Numbered from the stretch's first letter, positions 8,887 through 19,706 are shown. The stretch: DNA of 64,000 bases from Noviherbaspirillum sedimenti (GCF_003590835.1 NZ_QYUQ01000002.1:2480001-2544000), one strand, 5' to 3'. Program-made: numbers and translations. Notes: a model not told the origin generated them from the letters alone.

Positions 8887-9261
8887 ATGAGGATTCAACG
8901 CTTTCTGACCGTTTGCATGCTGGCACTCCTTGCTACGTCGGCCTTCGCCCTGGAGCGGCCATTTCCGGCGAACGCCAAGCGCGGGGTGCTGAATATGGGC
9001 CCCTTCCCGGAAATCGCCTTGAATGGCCAGCCACGCCGGATGTCGGCAGGCGGGCGCATCTTCAACGAGCAGAACCTGATCCAGATGCCTGCGTCGGTTA
9101 CCGGCAACAACCTGATGGTCAACTATACCGAGGATTTCCAGGGCAACGTCGACCGCGTCTGGATACTCACAGAGCAGGAAGCGGCGCAAACGCCGGCCCA
9201 GCAAAAAATCAACGCGGCCCAGGCCCCGCAGGCACAGATCCTGCCGGACCCGGTCCGATAA
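8887..9261 (+). CDS. small secreted protein of unknown function
   Basis: A 124-residue protein with a clear signal peptide (basic start, then a hydrophobic stretch ending ATSAFA near residue 21). The middle part carries RGVLNMGPFPEIALNGQ and ends with an Ala/Gln-rich tail. The start is supported by an upstream CAACGGAG ribosome site. I do not recognise a named domain; it looks like a conserved periplasmic protein of the kind often found beside miaB in this group. It is followed after 35 bp by miaB and may share its transcript. Function unknown. Confidence 0.75.
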   Translation: MRIQRFLTVCMLALLATSAFALERPFPANAKRGVLNMGPFPEIALNGQPRRMSAGGRIFNEQNLIQMPASVTGNNLMVNYTEDFQGNVDRVWILTEQEAAQTPAQQKINAAQAPQAQILPDPVR

Positions 9262-9296
9262 ATCTCACCGTTACACCGTTTTAGTTTTTGGACTCA

Positions 9297-10637
9297 ATGC
9301 AAAAGAAAGTATTCATCAAGACCTTCGGCTGCCAGATGAACGAGTATGACTCGGACAAGATGGCCGATGTGCTCAATGCCGCCGAAGGCCTGGTCAAGAC
9401 CGACACGCCGGAAGACGCCGACGTGATCCTGTTCAACACCTGCTCGGTGCGCGAAAAGGCGCAGGAAAAAGTATTTTCCGATCTTGGCCGGGTGCGCGAG
9501 CTGAAGCTGAAAAACCCGAATCTCGTAATCGGCGTCGGCGGCTGCGTCGCCTCCCAGGAAGGCGAGGCGATCATCAAGCGCGCGCCCTACGTCGATGTGG
9601 TGTTCGGCCCGCAAACCCTGCACCGCCTGCCGGACCTGCTGGCCCAGCGGCGCGCCAGCGGCCGCTCGCAAGTCGATATCAGCTTCCCCGAAATCGAGAA
9701 ATTCGACCATTTGCCGCCGGCCCGCGTCGAAGGCGCCACCGCCTTCGTCTCGATCATGGAAGGCTGCAGCAAGTATTGCAGCTATTGCGTGGTGCCCTAT
9801 ACCCGCGGCGAGGAAGTCTCGCGCCGCTTCGACGACGTGCTGACCGAAGTCGCCGGCCTGGCCGCGCAAGGCGTCAAGGAAATCACCCTGCTGGGACAGA
9901 ACGTCAATGCCTTCCGCGGCGCCATGACCGATGGCGAGACCGCCGACTTCGCCCTGCTGGTGGAATACATCGCCGAGATCGACGGCATCGAGCGCATCCG
10001 CTACGTCACCAGCCATCCGAAGGAATTCACCCAGCGCCTGATCGACACCTATGCCAAAGTGCCGAAGCTGGTGAACCACCTGTACCTGCCGGCGCAGCAC
10101 GGCTCGGACCGCATCCTGATGGCGATGAAGCGCGGCTATACCTCGCTCGAATACAAGTCGATCATCCGGCGCCTGCGCGAAGTGCGCCCCGATATCGCGA
10201 TTTCCTCCGACTTCATCGTCGGCTTCCCCGGCGAGACCGACGCCGATTTCGAGGCGATGATGAAACTGATCGACGACATTGGCTACGACAACAGCTTCAG
10301 TTTCATCTTCAGTCCGCGCCCCGGCACGCCGGCAGCCAACCTGGCCGACGACACGCCGCACGAAGTAAAACTGGCACGCCTGCAGCGCCTGCAGAAAGTC
10401 ATCGGCGACAACACCCGACGCTACAGCGACGCCCTGGTCAATTCCACCCAGCGCATCCTGGTCGAAGGGCCGTCGCGCAAGGACCCGGCAGAACTGCAGG
10501 GACGCACCGAATGCAACCGCGTGGTGAATTTCGACGGCGGTCCGCAGGCGGCGCGCCTGGTCGGCCAGATGCTCGACGTGACCATCACCGAGAGCTACTC
10601 CTATTCCCTGCGCGGCGCGCTGGTGCTGCAAGACTAA
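9297..10637 (+). CDS. miaB: tRNA-2-methylthio-N6-dimethylallyladenosine synthase (MiaB)
   Basis: A 446-residue radical-SAM methylthiotransferase. It adds a methylthio group to the i6A37 base of tRNAs reading U-starting codons. Cys12, Cys49 and Cys83 hold the auxiliary iron-sulphur cluster; Cys157, Cys161 and Cys164 (CSKYCSYC) hold the radical-SAM cluster. A C-terminal TRAM domain ends the protein. ATG at 9297 gives the usual [15 protein letters not shown] start; a TTG three codons earlier is less likely. First gene of the conserved miaB-phoH-ybeY run. Confidence 0.97.
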   Translation: MQKKVFIKTFGCQMNEYDSDKMADVLNAAEGLVKTDTPEDADVILFNTCSVREKAQEKVFSDLGRVRELKLKNPNLVIGVGGCVASQEGEAIIKRAPYVDVVFGPQTLHRLPDLLAQRRASGRSQVDISFPEIEKFDHLPPARVEGATAFVSIMEGCSKYCSYCVVPYTRGEEVSRRFDDVLTEVAGLAAQGVKEITLLGQNVNAFRGAMTDGETADFALLVEYIAEIDGIERIRYVTSHPKEFTQRLIDTYAKVPKLVNHLYLPAQHGSDRILMAMKRGYTSLEYKSIIRRLREVRPDIAISSDFIVGFPGETDADFEAMMKLIDDIGYDNSFSFIFSPRPGTPAANLADDTPHEVKLARLQRLQKVIGDNTRRYSDALVNSTQRILVEGPSRKDPAELQGRTECNRVVNFDGGPQAARLVGQMLDVTITESYSYSLRGALVLQD

Positions 10638-10644
10638 GGCCAAC

Positions 10645-11709
10645 GTGAAAAAGACCCCTGTAGAGCCGCTGCACTTCATCCCGCAGCCGCTCGACAACAA
10701 GCGGCTCGCCAACCTGTGCGGGCCGATGGATGAAAACCTGCGGCAGATCGCCGCTGCGCTCGACGTGACAGTGTTCCGCCGCGGCGAGAAATTCATCGTC
10801 AGCGGCACCCTGGCCGCCGATGCGCTGGCCATCCTGGAACGCTTCTATGCGGTCGCCGACAAGACCATTTCGATCGACGACGTGCAACTGGCGCTGGTGG
10901 AACAGCGCGCCGGCCATGCGCAAACCGCGCGCAAGTCCGCGCGGCCGGCGCGGGCGACAGAAGCAGGCGCCGCAGCAGAACCGGCCGCAGATGATCAGGG
11001 CGTAACAGGCGCCGGCGAGCCGCTGGTACTGAAAACCCGCCGCCACGACTTGCGCGGCCGCACGCCGACCCAGAACCAGTATCTCAAGGCCATCGTCGAA
11101 CACGACATCACCTTCGGCGTCGGCCCCGCCGGCACCGGCAAGACCTATCTGGCCGTCGCTTGCGCGGTCGATGCGCTCGAACGCGACGCCGTGCAAAGGA
11201 TCGTGCTGACGCGGCCGGCGGTGGAAGCCGGCGAACGCCTGGGCTTCTTGCCGGGCGACCTGGCGCAGAAGGTCGATCCCTACCTGCGCCCCCTTTACGA
11301 TGCGCTGTACGACCTGCTCGGTTTCGACCGCACCCAGAAGATGTTCGAGAAGCAGGCAATTGAAATTGCGCCGCTGGCCTACATGCGCGGACGCACCCTC
11401 AACCACGCCTTCGTGATCCTCGACGAGGCGCAAAATACCACGCCGGAACAGATGAAGATGTTCCTGACCCGCATCGGTTTCGGCAGCAAGGCCGTGATCA
11501 CCGGCGACGTCACCCAGGTCGACCTGCAGCGCAACCAGAAGAGCGGCCTGGTCGATGCGGCCCAGGTCCTCAAGAAAGTGCGCGGCATCGCCTTCACCCA
11601 TTTCACCAGCGCCGACGTGGTGCGCCACCCGCTTGTGGGGCGCATCGTCGATGCCTACGAGGCGGCGAACAAGCCTGTACGTGTAAAAAATGACAAAGCC
11701 AGCGATTAA
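10645..11709 (+). CDS. phoH: PhoH-like ATPase (YbeZ)
   Basis: A 354-residue PhoH-family P-loop NTPase that acts with YbeY in RNA metabolism and late ribosome maturation. GTG at 10645, seven bases after the miaB stop, is the start ([11 protein letters not shown]). The Walker A motif is GPAGTGKT ending at Thr167 and the Walker B motif is [10 protein letters not shown] with Asp260-Glu261. An Ala-rich linker (about residues 90-125) separates an N-terminal KH-like part from the ATPase. The end overlaps ybeY by 20 bp, which suggests coupled translation. Confidence 0.95.
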   Translation: MKKTPVEPLHFIPQPLDNKRLANLCGPMDENLRQIAAALDVTVFRRGEKFIVSGTLAADALAILERFYAVADKTISIDDVQLALVEQRAGHAQTARKSARPARATEAGAAAEPAADDQGVTGAGEPLVLKTRRHDLRGRTPTQNQYLKAIVEHDITFGVGPAGTGKTYLAVACAVDALERDAVQRIVLTRPAVEAGERLGFLPGDLAQKVDPYLRPLYDALYDLLGFDRTQKMFEKQAIEIAPLAYMRGRTLNHAFVILDEAQNTTPEQMKMFLTRIGFGSKAVITGDVTQVDLQRNQKSGLVDAAQVLKKVRGIAFTHFTSADVVRHPLVGRIVDAYEAANKPVRVKNDKASD

Positions 11710-12190
11710 ATCAGCAACTAAGCCAGCACCCAAGTCAGCAACTAGGCCTGAACTCTCGCTCTCCGTGCAATATCCCGACCCGCGCCTGCGGGACCAACTC
11801 ACGCGCCCGCAACTGCGGCGCTGGGTGCAGGCGGCATTGCTGGCGCCGGCCGAACTGACCATCCGCTTCGTCGACGCCGACGAAGGCCGCACACTCAACC
11901 GCGAATACCGGGGCAAGGACTACGCCACTAACGTGCTGACCTTCCCCTACACGGAGTCGGAAGACGAGCCCACCCGCGCCGACATCGTGCTGTGCAGTGA
12001 CGTGCTGCAAAAGGAAGCCGCCGAACAACGCAAGACCTTGCAGGAACATGCCGCCCACCTGGTGGTGCACGGCGTGCTGCATGCGCAGGGCTACGACCAT
12101 GAAAACGACGAGGATGCCGCCGAGATGGAGCAACTGGAAGTCGAGATTTTGGCGCGGCTGGGGTTTGCCAATCCTTACCAGGCCGATTGA
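11690..12190 (+). CDS. ybeY: endoribonuclease YbeY (rRNA maturation)
   Basis: A 166-residue zinc-dependent single-strand RNase needed for 16S rRNA 3'-end processing and 70S quality control. The metal motif [11 protein letters not shown] supplies His127, His131 and His137. A Lys/Ala/Thr-rich N-terminal extension of about 20 residues precedes the domain, within the overlap with phoH; a shorter start is possible. In related genomes corC usually follows immediately, but here a transporter gene has been placed between. Confidence 0.95.
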   Translation: MTKPAIKSATKPAPKSATRPELSLSVQYPDPRLRDQLTRPQLRRWVQAALLAPAELTIRFVDADEGRTLNREYRGKDYATNVLTFPYTESEDEPTRADIVLCSDVLQKEAAEQRKTLQEHAAHLVVHGVLHAQGYDHENDEDAAEMEQLEVEILARLGFANPYQAD

Positions 12191-12530
12191 ATCCCCCTCC
12201 CTTAAAGAAAGCCGCTTGAAGCCGTCTCGGACCGGCTAAATTCTCCCCGGCAAGATCAATCCCCAGCCTGCGCCGCGTAGGCCATTCATCCCAGCAACAC
12301 ATCAGGCTGTCCTCGCACGGACGCGTCCTGCAGCGTGCGCCCTGCGGCATCGGCTCTTCGCGCTCTTCATACCAGCAAGGTATGCGTAAGTACGCCAACA
12401 GTATTAGACGCCCGCGCTTTTCCGCCCCTACTATCGTCCTCGGTTACACACCAATGCTCCGCATGGAAGCAGGTAGCAGCCATTGCGGTCAATTAGAAAT
12501 CAGCCTCGACGAAGGCACAAGGAGACAAGC
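12191..12530. other. control region upstream of the aromatic-acid transporter
   Basis: No gene is seen between ybeY and the leader frame at 12531. The stretch contains the ATAC-N7-GTAT site described separately and downstream of it a weak promoter-like pair (TTAGAC at 12404, TACTAT at 12429, 19 bp apart). Nothing here resembles a terminator for ybeY. Confidence 0.5.
12369..12383. promoter_or_regulatory. second candidate BenM/CatM-type operator (ATAC-N7-GTAT)
   Basis: ATAC (12369-12372) and GTAT (12380-12383) flank 7 bases, extending to ATACC-N5-GGTAT, the same pattern as the ben operator at 7757-7771. It lies about 190 bp upstream of a benzoate-type transporter, which suggests the ben regulator also controls uptake. 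Confidence 0.6.
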
Positions 12531-12575
12531 ATGACTTTACGCATTTCCCCCGTTTGCGACGGAGGCCGCGCATGA
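12531..12575 (+). CDS. 14-residue leader peptide translationally coupled to the transporter
   Basis: ATG at 12531 follows a strong AAGGAGAC ribosome site (about 12518-12525) and opens a 14-codon frame (MTLRISPVCDGGRA). Its TGA (12573-12575) overlaps the transporter start in an ATGA arrangement. The frame differs from that of the transporter. The position suggests a short upstream frame whose translation assists or controls the transporter start. Real translation is not proven; the good ribosome site is the main support. Confidence 0.45.
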   Translation: MTLRISPVCDGGRA

Positions 12576-13984
12576 CCCAGATCGCCCTCGACGCCACCGC
12601 CAACGCCGCCACTGCAAGCAGGCGCGGCGCCTCGCCAGATTCCCGCAATTCGGTCAATGTGCAAACGCTGATCGATGAGCAGCCGATGTCGGCATACCAG
12701 TATCTGGTCCTGTTCCTCTGCTTTTCCATCCTGGCACTGGATGGATTCGATACCGCCATCATCGGCTATGTTGCGCCGGCGCTGGTATCGAAATGGGGCA
12801 TCGCCCGTTCCGCACTGGCGCCGGTGATGAGCGCAGCCTTGTTCGGCCTCGCCTTCGGCGCCATGCTGGCAGGCCCCAGCGCGGACCGCTTCGGACGCAA
12901 ACCGGTCCTGATCATATCCAGCATGTTCTTTGCGATCTTCAGCCTGCTGACCGCCTACGCCGGCTCGATCGAATCGATGGCCATCCTGCGCTTTCTCACC
13001 GGACTGGGCCTCGGCGCCGCCATGCCGAACGCGGTGACGCTGATGGCTGAACTGGCGCCGGCCAAGCGACGCTCGCTGGTCGTCAATGCCGTGTATGTGG
13101 GATTCCCCCTGGGTGCAGCGGCTGGCGGCATCATCTCCGCCGGCCTGATCCCGCACTTTGGCTGGGAAAGCGTGTTTATCCTGGGTGGCGTGCTGCCGCT
13201 ATTGTTCGTGCCCGTCATGGCGCTGTACCTGCCGGAATCGGCTTCCTACATGGCAGCCCGCAATTATCCGGCAGCGTCCATCAGAAAGGTCATGCAGCGC
13301 ATCTGCAAGCGCGACCTGAGCCACGTTGCCAGATTCACCAGCGACGCAGCGGAGGTCACGAGCAAGCCCGGACAATCCGCCCTTGGACTGATCCTGTCAC
13401 GACGCTACGTGGTGGCAACGCTGATGCTGTGGTCCACCTATTTCATGGGCTTGCTGATTTTTTATCTGCTGACGAGCTGGATGCCGCTGATGATGAAGGA
13501 TGCCGGCTTTAGCCTGGAAAAAGCCGCGCTGGTGAGCGCGCTGTTCCCGCTCGGCGGCGGCATCGGCACCCTGGTTGGCGGCTTGTTGATGGACCGGTTC
13601 TCGCCGGCGCGCGTGCTGGCCAGCGTGTACGTGGTGGCAGCCGTGCTCCTGGTGGCAGTCGGGCAAAGCATGGGCAACGTCGGCCTGTTCGCCACGCTGG
13701 TATTCCTGGCGGGGATCATGGTGACCGGCGCCCAGGCCTCGCTGCCTGCGCTGGCTGCGCCGATCTATCCCACCCAGGGTCGCGCCACCGGCATCGCCTG
13801 GATGCTGGGCATCGGCCGCACCGGCGGCATCCTCGGCGCCCTCGCCGGTGGTGTGTTGCTCGGCATGAAACTGCCGTTCAGCCAGATCCTGGCACTGCTG
13901 GCAATCCCCGCCCTGCTGGCGATGACCGCCTTGCTGGTGCTGTCGGTAAAGGCGCCGAAAGGCGACAGTCCGACAAGCAAGTAA
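12572..13984 (+). CDS. MFS aromatic acid:H+ symporter (BenK/PcaK-like)
   Basis: A 470-residue, 12-helix major facilitator of the aromatic acid:H+ symporter family. Diagnostic features are ALDGFDTAIIGY in helix 1 (DGFD at residues 57-60) and the loop 2-3 motif GPSADRFGRK. ATG at 12572 is chosen because GGAGG lies at 12561-12565. The likely substrate is benzoate or a hydroxybenzoate, inferred from family and from the ben-type operator upstream. It sits between ybeY and corC, normally neighbours, so it looks like a later insertion. A hairpin follows the gene. Confidence 0.88.
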   Translation: MTQIALDATANAATASRRGASPDSRNSVNVQTLIDEQPMSAYQYLVLFLCFSILALDGFDTAIIGYVAPALVSKWGIARSALAPVMSAALFGLAFGAMLAGPSADRFGRKPVLIISSMFFAIFSLLTAYAGSIESMAILRFLTGLGLGAAMPNAVTLMAELAPAKRRSLVVNAVYVGFPLGAAAGGIISAGLIPHFGWESVFILGGVLPLLFVPVMALYLPESASYMAARNYPAASIRKVMQRICKRDLSHVARFTSDAAEVTSKPGQSALGLILSRRYVVATLMLWSTYFMGLLIFYLLTSWMPLMMKDAGFSLEKAALVSALFPLGGGIGTLVGGLLMDRFSPARVLASVYVVAAVLLVAVGQSMGNVGLFATLVFLAGIMVTGAQASLPALAAPIYPTQGRATGIAWMLGIGRTGGILGALAGGVLLGMKLPFSQILALLAIPALLAMTALLVLSVKAPKGDSPTSK

Positions 13985-13991
13985 GCCCCGG

Positions 13992-14022
13992 CGGCGGTAT
14001 TCCTGTAGCGGGAATACCGCCG
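13992..14022 (+). terminator. hairpin after the transporter gene
   Basis: A perfect 12-bp stem (CGGCGGTATTCC / GGAATACCGCCG) with a 7-base loop, 8 bp after the transporter stop. There is no U-tract, so it may stop polymerase only with help or simply protect the mRNA end. Confidence 0.55.
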
Positions 14023-14131
14023 TCCGGCCATTGTCATTCGGGCCAGACGGACATGCCCGGCGGCCTGATTGATGGACCGCGCTGGATTTTGGTGTATTCT
14101 ATGGGGTCCCAAAACAACGGCTCCCCGCCAT

Positions 14132-15016
14132 ATGCAAGAGCACCCTAGTAGCGTCAGATCATTCGACACCAAGCCGCACCGCTCCCTGTTCGAACGACTG
14201 ACCGCCCTGATTTCCCCCGAGCCCGACAACCGCACGGAATTGCTCGAAGTCCTCCACGACGCTCACGAGCGCAACCTGATCGACGCCGACGCGCTGTCGA
14301 TGATCGAAGGCGTATTCCAGGTATCCGACCTGTCCGCACGCGACATCATGGTGCCGTGCCCGCAGATGGACGTGATCGATATTGCCACTCCCATCGAAGA
14401 ATGGATGCCGCTGGTGCTCAAGACCGGCCATTCGCGTTTTCCGGTAGTCGACGGCGACCGCGACAAGGTGGTCGGCACCCTGCTGGCCAAGGACTTGCTG
14501 CGCTATTACGCCGACCAGTCCTTCGATGTGCGCAACATGGTGCGCCCGGCCACCTTCATCCCGGAATCGAAGCGCCTGAATGTCCTGCTGCGCGATTTCC
14601 GCGCCAATCGCAACCACATGGCGATCGTCGTCAATGAATACGGCAGCGTCGCCGGCCTGATCACGATCGAGGATGTGCTGGAACAGATCGTCGGCGATAT
14701 CGAGGATGAATTCGATATCGAAAAGGCCGATGACAATATCCTGCGGGTACGCGACGGCGAATTCGGCGCGCGCTGGCGTGTCAACGCCATCACCGCAATC
14801 GACCAGTTCAATGAGACGCTTGGCACCGGCCTGGCGGAAGATGCGGTCGACACCATCGGTGGACTGGTCGTCACGCACCTGGGCCGGGTGCCGCACAAGG
14901 CCGACGTCTTCGACATCGGCGCGCTGCGCTTCCAGGTCTTGCGCGCCGACGCGCGCCGGGTGCATATCCTGCTGGTCGAAAAACTGCCGGCGGCGCCGGC
15001 TGCCGCAGGCAACTGA
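14132..15016 (+). CDS. corC: CorC/HlyC-type CBS-domain protein
   Basis: A 294-residue cytoplasmic protein with a pair of CBS domains (about residues 75-195, with RFPVVDGDRDKVVG and IVVNEYGSVAGLITIEDVLE), followed by a CorC/HlyC C-terminal domain (about 210-285). CorC is linked to magnesium and cobalt efflux. ATG at 14132 (MQEHPSSVRSF) is preferred over an in-frame ATG 63 bp upstream that lacks family similarity. The gene is 7 bp from lnt, as in most relatives. Its own promoter must lie in the 147 bp after the transporter. Confidence 0.93.
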   Translation: MQEHPSSVRSFDTKPHRSLFERLTALISPEPDNRTELLEVLHDAHERNLIDADALSMIEGVFQVSDLSARDIMVPCPQMDVIDIATPIEEWMPLVLKTGHSRFPVVDGDRDKVVGTLLAKDLLRYYADQSFDVRNMVRPATFIPESKRLNVLLRDFRANRNHMAIVVNEYGSVAGLITIEDVLEQIVGDIEDEFDIEKADDNILRVRDGEFGARWRVNAITAIDQFNETLGTGLAEDAVDTIGGLVVTHLGRVPHKADVFDIGALRFQVLRADARRVHILLVEKLPAAPAAAGN

Positions 15017-15023
15017 GGCACGC

Positions 15024-16610
15024 ATGACGGTTCGCGCCGGCGCCGCCCGCCGTCCCGCCCTCCGCCTTGCTGCCATGCTGCTGGTCGCGCTGGCCGCCGG
15101 CGCCGCCAATGTCTTCGCATTCGCCCCCTTTGGCCTGTGGCCGCTGCAACTTCTGCTGCTGGCATTGCTGTTCCACTTCCTGCACGGCACCGCCTCGGTG
15201 CAGCAGGGCGCCGCGCTCGGTCTTGCCTATGGCTGGGGCTGGGCCGCCGCCGGAGTGCATTGGCTGTATGTCAGCATGCATCACTACGGCGGCATGCCAT
15301 CCTGGATGGCGGCACTCGCCGTGGCGCTGCTGGCCGTATGGCTTGGCCTGTTTGCCGCGCTGGCCGCCGGCGCCACCACCTGGTTGCGGCGCCGCTGGAA
15401 CCTCTCTGCCACATTGACGCTGTTGCTGGTGGCGCCAGCGCTGTGGGCGCTGGGCGAATGGCTGCGCGGCTGGATATTCACCGGTTTTCCCTGGCTGGTC
15501 TCGGGCTACGCCCACAATGAAAGTCCGCTGGCCGGCTTCGCCCCGCTGGTCGGCGTGTATGGCATCGGCTGGCTGGCGGCACTGGCCGCCGGCGCGCTGG
15601 CGCTCCTGCCCAGGCACAGGATGCCGGTGCTGCTGCTGCTGCCCGTATTGCTGGCAGCCGGCTGGGGCTTGCAGACGGTTTCCTGGACCGGAAAACACGG
15701 CGAAGCCATCGCAGTGCGCCTGTTGCAAGGCAACGTGCCGCAGGACATGAAGTTCGAGCGCGAGCGCATCGCCACCACGCTGGCCGAGTACGAGTTCATG
15801 ATTCGGCAACAGCCGGCCGACCTCATCGCCACGCCGGAAACCGCGCTGCCCCTGCTGTCGCACCAGTTGCCCGAAGATTACCTGGCGCGCCTGGGCGCCT
15901 TTGCACGCCAGTCGGGCAGCCACATCGTCGTCGGCCTGCCGATGTCCGACGGCCCGGGGCGCTATGCCAACAGCGTGCTGGGCCTGGCGCCCGCGGGAAC
16001 GCCCGACGCGCAAGGCACCGCGTACCGCTATGACAAGCACCACCTGGTGCCGTTCGGCGAATTCATCCCGCCGGGCTTTCGCTGGTTCGTCGACATGATG
16101 CACATCCCGCTGGGCGACTTCACGCGCGGCGCGCCGCTGCAGGCGCCATTCCAGGTGAAGGACCAGTGGATACTGCCCAACATCTGCTACGAAGACCTGT
16201 TTGGCGAGGAAATCGCCGATCAGCTGGCAGCCGGCCATTTCGGCGAGATCCCGCAAACCAGCGTGCTTTTGAATGTTTCCAACATCGCCTGGTTTGGCGA
16301 CACCATCGCCCTGCCGCAGCATTTGCAGATCTCGCAAATGCGCGCGCTGGAAACCGGCCGCCCCATGCTGCGCGCCACCAATACCGGCGCCACCGCCGTG
16401 ATCGACCACAAGGGCCGGGTGACGGCGCAGCTGCCGCCCTTCCAGCAAGGCGTGCTGGCTGCCACAGTCCAGGGGTACATCGGCGCCACGCCGTATATCC
16501 TGCTCGGTAACGGACCGGCCGTGCTGCTGGCATTGCTGGCGCTGGCAATCGCACGCTTCTTGCATTGGAAAAAGGCTGGAAAGCAGCCGGAGACAGGTAA
16601 AAACCGCTAA
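15024..16610 (+). CDS. lnt: apolipoprotein N-acyltransferase (Lnt)
   Basis: A 528-residue inner-membrane enzyme that adds the third acyl chain to the N-terminal cysteine of lipoproteins. Several N-terminal membrane helices are followed by a periplasmic nitrilase-fold domain. The catalytic triad is visible as Glu272 (TPETALPL), Lys338 ([12 protein letters not shown]) and Cys388 ([11 protein letters not shown]). A last helix anchors the C-terminus. ATG at 15024 lies 7 bp after corC; the frame is open further upstream but inside corC. Confidence 0.96.
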   Translation: MTVRAGAARRPALRLAAMLLVALAAGAANVFAFAPFGLWPLQLLLLALLFHFLHGTASVQQGAALGLAYGWGWAAAGVHWLYVSMHHYGGMPSWMAALAVALLAVWLGLFAALAAGATTWLRRRWNLSATLTLLLVAPALWALGEWLRGWIFTGFPWLVSGYAHNESPLAGFAPLVGVYGIGWLAALAAGALALLPRHRMPVLLLLPVLLAAGWGLQTVSWTGKHGEAIAVRLLQGNVPQDMKFERERIATTLAEYEFMIRQQPADLIATPETALPLLSHQLPEDYLARLGAFARQSGSHIVVGLPMSDGPGRYANSVLGLAPAGTPDAQGTAYRYDKHHLVPFGEFIPPGFRWFVDMMHIPLGDFTRGAPLQAPFQVKDQWILPNICYEDLFGEEIADQLAAGHFGEIPQTSVLLNVSNIAWFGDTIALPQHLQISQMRALETGRPMLRATNTGATAVIDHKGRVTAQLPPFQQGVLAATVQGYIGATPYILLGNGPAVLLALLALAIARFLHWKKAGKQPETGKNR

Positions 16611-16665
16611 AATCTTGGGTTTTACCGATTCCATTGCTCCCCGTCGCGGGGACGAAAAACCCACC

Positions 16666-17568
16666 ATGCTCACATTTCAACAAGTCATACTGAAGCTGCA
16701 GGAATACTGGGATGCGCAAGGCTGCGCCCTGCTGCAGCCCTACGACATGGAGGTCGGCGCCGGTACCTCGCACACCGCCACCTTCCTGCGCGCGATCGGC
16801 CCGGAGCCGTGGCGCGCCGCCTATGTGCAGCCGTCGCGCCGGCCCAAGGACGGCCGCTACGGCGAGAACCCGAACCGCATGCAGCACTACTACCAGTATC
16901 AGGTGGTGCTGAAACCCGCGCCGGAAAACATCCTCGAGCTTTACCTCGGCTCGCTGCAGGCGCTCGGCCTGAACCTGCAGCAGAACGACGTACGCTTCGT
17001 CGAGGACGACTGGGAAAACCCGACCCTGGGGGCCTGGGGCCTGGGCTGGGAAGTCTGGTTGAACGGCATGGAAGTCACGCAATTCACCTATTTCCAGCAA
17101 GTCGGCGGCCTCGACTGCAAGCCGACGCTGGGCGAGATCACCTACGGCATTGAACGCCTGGCGATGTACCTGCAGGGCGTGGAAAACGTCTACGACCTGG
17201 TGTGGACCGAGTGGGAAGAGCATGGCGTGACCAAGCGCCTGACCTATGGCGACGTGTTCCACCAGAATGAAGTCGAGCAATCGACCTTCAACTTCGAACA
17301 CTCCAACACCGAATTCCTGTTTTCGCTGTTCGGCAATTACGAAGCCGAAGCCAAGCGCCTGATGGAAGTGCCGCTGGCGCTGCCGGCCTACGAAATGGTG
17401 CTGAAAGCCGCGCACACCTTCAACCTGCTGGATGCGCGCGGGGCGATCTCCGTGACCGAGCGCGCCGCCTATATCGGCCGCATCCGCAACCTGTCGCGTT
17501 CCGTGGCGCAGGCCTATTTCGAATCGCGCGAGAAGCTCGGCTTCCCGATGTGCGGCGACAATCAATAA
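16666..17568 (+). CDS. glyQ: glycyl-tRNA synthetase alpha subunit
   Basis: A 300-residue class II catalytic subunit that activates glycine with ATP and works as an alpha2-beta2 enzyme with GlyS. Family landmarks are [15 protein letters not shown] at the start, [35 protein letters not shown] and the [12 protein letters not shown] motif. ATG at 16666 is chosen for the standard N-terminus. It precedes glyS by 10 bp. The bacterial alpha/beta form matches the proteobacterial assignment. Confidence 0.97.
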   Translation: MLTFQQVILKLQEYWDAQGCALLQPYDMEVGAGTSHTATFLRAIGPEPWRAAYVQPSRRPKDGRYGENPNRMQHYYQYQVVLKPAPENILELYLGSLQALGLNLQQNDVRFVEDDWENPTLGAWGLGWEVWLNGMEVTQFTYFQQVGGLDCKPTLGEITYGIERLAMYLQGVENVYDLVWTEWEEHGVTKRLTYGDVFHQNEVEQSTFNFEHSNTEFLFSLFGNYEAEAKRLMEVPLALPAYEMVLKAAHTFNLLDARGAISVTERAAYIGRIRNLSRSVAQAYFESREKLGFPMCGDNQ

Positions 17569-17578
17569 CGAGAATGCA

Positions 17579-19675
17579 ATGAACCAGACTCTGCTAGTCG
17601 AACTCCTCACCGAAGAACTGCCGCCCAAGGCGCTGGCCAAGCTGGGCGAAGCCTTCGCCGCCGGCATCGTCAACGGCCTGAAATCGCGCGACTTCCTCGA
17701 AGCCGATGCCGTCGCCACCACCTACGCTACCCCGCGCCGTCTGGCGGTAACTGTCACGCGTGTGCGCGCCACCTCGCCCGACAAGGCGATCCGCGAAAAG
17801 GTACTGCCGGTGACAGTGGCACTGGACGCTGCCGGCAAACCGAGCGCGCCGCTGGCCAAGAAACTGGCGGCGCTGGCCGCAGTCGTCAAGGTTGACGCGA
17901 TCACGCTGGAACAACTGGAACGCGCCCAGGATGGCAAGGCCGAGAGCTTCTTCTACAGCTATACCGCAGCCGGTGCACCGCTGCACCTGGGCCTGCAGGC
18001 GGCGCTGGAAGAATCCATCGCCAAACTGCCGATCCCGAAAGTCATGAACTACCAGCACCCGGACGGCGCCGACGTCCAGTTCGTGCGTCCGGTGCACAAG
18101 CTGATCGCGCTGCATGGCGCCGAAGTCGTGCCGCTGGCGATCCTGGGTCTTGCCGCCGGCCGCATCACGCTCGGCCACCGCTTCCTGTCGCAAGGCGAAG
18201 TGGCGGTGCCGAATGCGGAAAGCTATGCCGCCCTGCTGGAAGCGCAGGGCAAGGTCGTGCCGGGCGTGGTCGACCGCAAGGAGAAAATCCGCGCGGCGCT
18301 GCTGGATCGCGCCGGCCAGGACAAGGTGCTGATGCCGGAAGCGCTGCTCGATGAAGTCAGTGCGCTGGTCGAATGGCCGGTGGTCTACGAATGCCACTTC
18401 GAGGAGGAATTTCTCGCCGTGCCGCAGGAATGCCTGATCCTGACCATGCAGACCAACCAGAAATACTTCGCCCTGACCGATCACGGCGGGCGCCTGCGCT
18501 CGCGCTTTTTGATCGTCTCCAATATCGAAACCGCCGACCCGCAGCACATCATCGGCGGCAACGAGCGCGTGGTGCGCCCGCGCCTGTCGGACGCGAAATT
18601 CTTTTTCGAGCAGGACAAGAAAAAGAAACTCGCCGACCGCCTGGCGGGACTGGCAAACGTGGTCTACCATAACAAGCTGGGCACCCAGGCGCAGCGCACC
18701 GAGCGCGTCAAGAGCCTGGCCGGCGGCATCGCCCGCGCCATCGGCGCCGACGTCGCGCTGGCCGAACGCGGCGCGCTGCTGGCCAAGACCGACCTGCTGA
18801 CCGACATGGTGGGCGAATTCCCCGAGCTGCAAGGCATCATGGGCACCTACTATGCCCGCCACGACGGCGAAGCCGAAGAAGTCGCGCAGGCGATCTCGGA
18901 GCATTACCAGCCGCGTTTTGCCGGCGACGCCCTGCCCGCAACCGCCACCGGCACCGCGGTGGCGCTGGCCGACAAGCTCGAGACCCTGGTCGGCATCTGG
19001 GGCATTGGCCTGGCGCCGACCGGCGACAAGGATCCGTTTGCGCTGCGCCGCCATGCGCTGGGCATTTTGCGCATGCTGCTGGAAAAGCGCCTGCCGCTGT
19101 CGATTGCCGACTTGCTGGCGCAAGCAGCGCAGCTGTTTGCCGGCAATCCGCAGTTCAAGCAGGCCGACGCCGACATCCGCGCCTTTTTGTATGACCGCCT
19201 GCGCGGCCTGCTGCGCGAACGCGGCTTCACGCAAAACGAAGTGGAAGCCGTGGTCGCGCAAGAGCCGGACACGCTCGCCAATATCGTCGAGCGCCTGGAA
19301 GCGGTGCAAGCCTTCGCCGCACTGCCGCAGGCAGAAGCGCTGGCCGCCGCCAACAAGCGCATCACCAACATCCTGAAAAAAACCGAAGTCGCCGCCGGCG
19401 CCGTACAGGCCGGCCTGCTGCAGGAAGCCGCCGAGCAGGGCCTGCATGCGGCAATGACCGCGCTGGCGCCGAAAATCGACGCCGCGTTCGTCAAAGGCGA
19501 TTTCGCCGGCACCCTGAAGGCGCTGGCGCAGTTGCGCGACAACGTCGACGCTTTTTTCAACGATGTCATGGTGATGGCCGACGACCTCGCGCTGCGCAAC
19601 AACCGCCTGGCGCTGCTGTCGCAACTGCACGGCATGATGAACCGCGTGGCCGACATTTCCAAGCTGGCCGCGTGA
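17579..19675 (+). CDS. glyS: glycyl-tRNA synthetase beta subunit
   Basis: A 698-residue subunit that recognises and binds tRNA-Gly. It starts [19 protein letters not shown], typical of GlyS, has an HD-like central region (around [15 protein letters not shown]) and ends in the anticodon-binding-like DALR region ([11 protein letters not shown]). Length matches the family. It follows glyQ by 10 bp and is followed by gmhB after about 30 bp, so it is probably one transcript. Confidence 0.97.
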   Translation: MNQTLLVELLTEELPPKALAKLGEAFAAGIVNGLKSRDFLEADAVATTYATPRRLAVTVTRVRATSPDKAIREKVLPVTVALDAAGKPSAPLAKKLAALAAVVKVDAITLEQLERAQDGKAESFFYSYTAAGAPLHLGLQAALEESIAKLPIPKVMNYQHPDGADVQFVRPVHKLIALHGAEVVPLAILGLAAGRITLGHRFLSQGEVAVPNAESYAALLEAQGKVVPGVVDRKEKIRAALLDRAGQDKVLMPEALLDEVSALVEWPVVYECHFEEEFLAVPQECLILTMQTNQKYFALTDHGGRLRSRFLIVSNIETADPQHIIGGNERVVRPRLSDAKFFFEQDKKKKLADRLAGLANVVYHNKLGTQAQRTERVKSLAGGIARAIGADVALAERGALLAKTDLLTDMVGEFPELQGIMGTYYARHDGEAEEVAQAISEHYQPRFAGDALPATATGTAVALADKLETLVGIWGIGLAPTGDKDPFALRRHALGILRMLLEKRLPLSIADLLAQAAQLFAGNPQFKQADADIRAFLYDRLRGLLRERGFTQNEVEAVVAQEPDTLANIVERLEAVQAFAALPQAEALAAANKRITNILKKTEVAAGAVQAGLLQEAAEQGLHAAMTALAPKIDAAFVKGDFAGTLKALAQLRDNVDAFFNDVMVMADDLALRNNRLALLSQLHGMMNRVADISKLAA

Positions 19676-19706
19676 CGGCGACCGGCCACATCCGCGAGCA
19701 TCGAGC

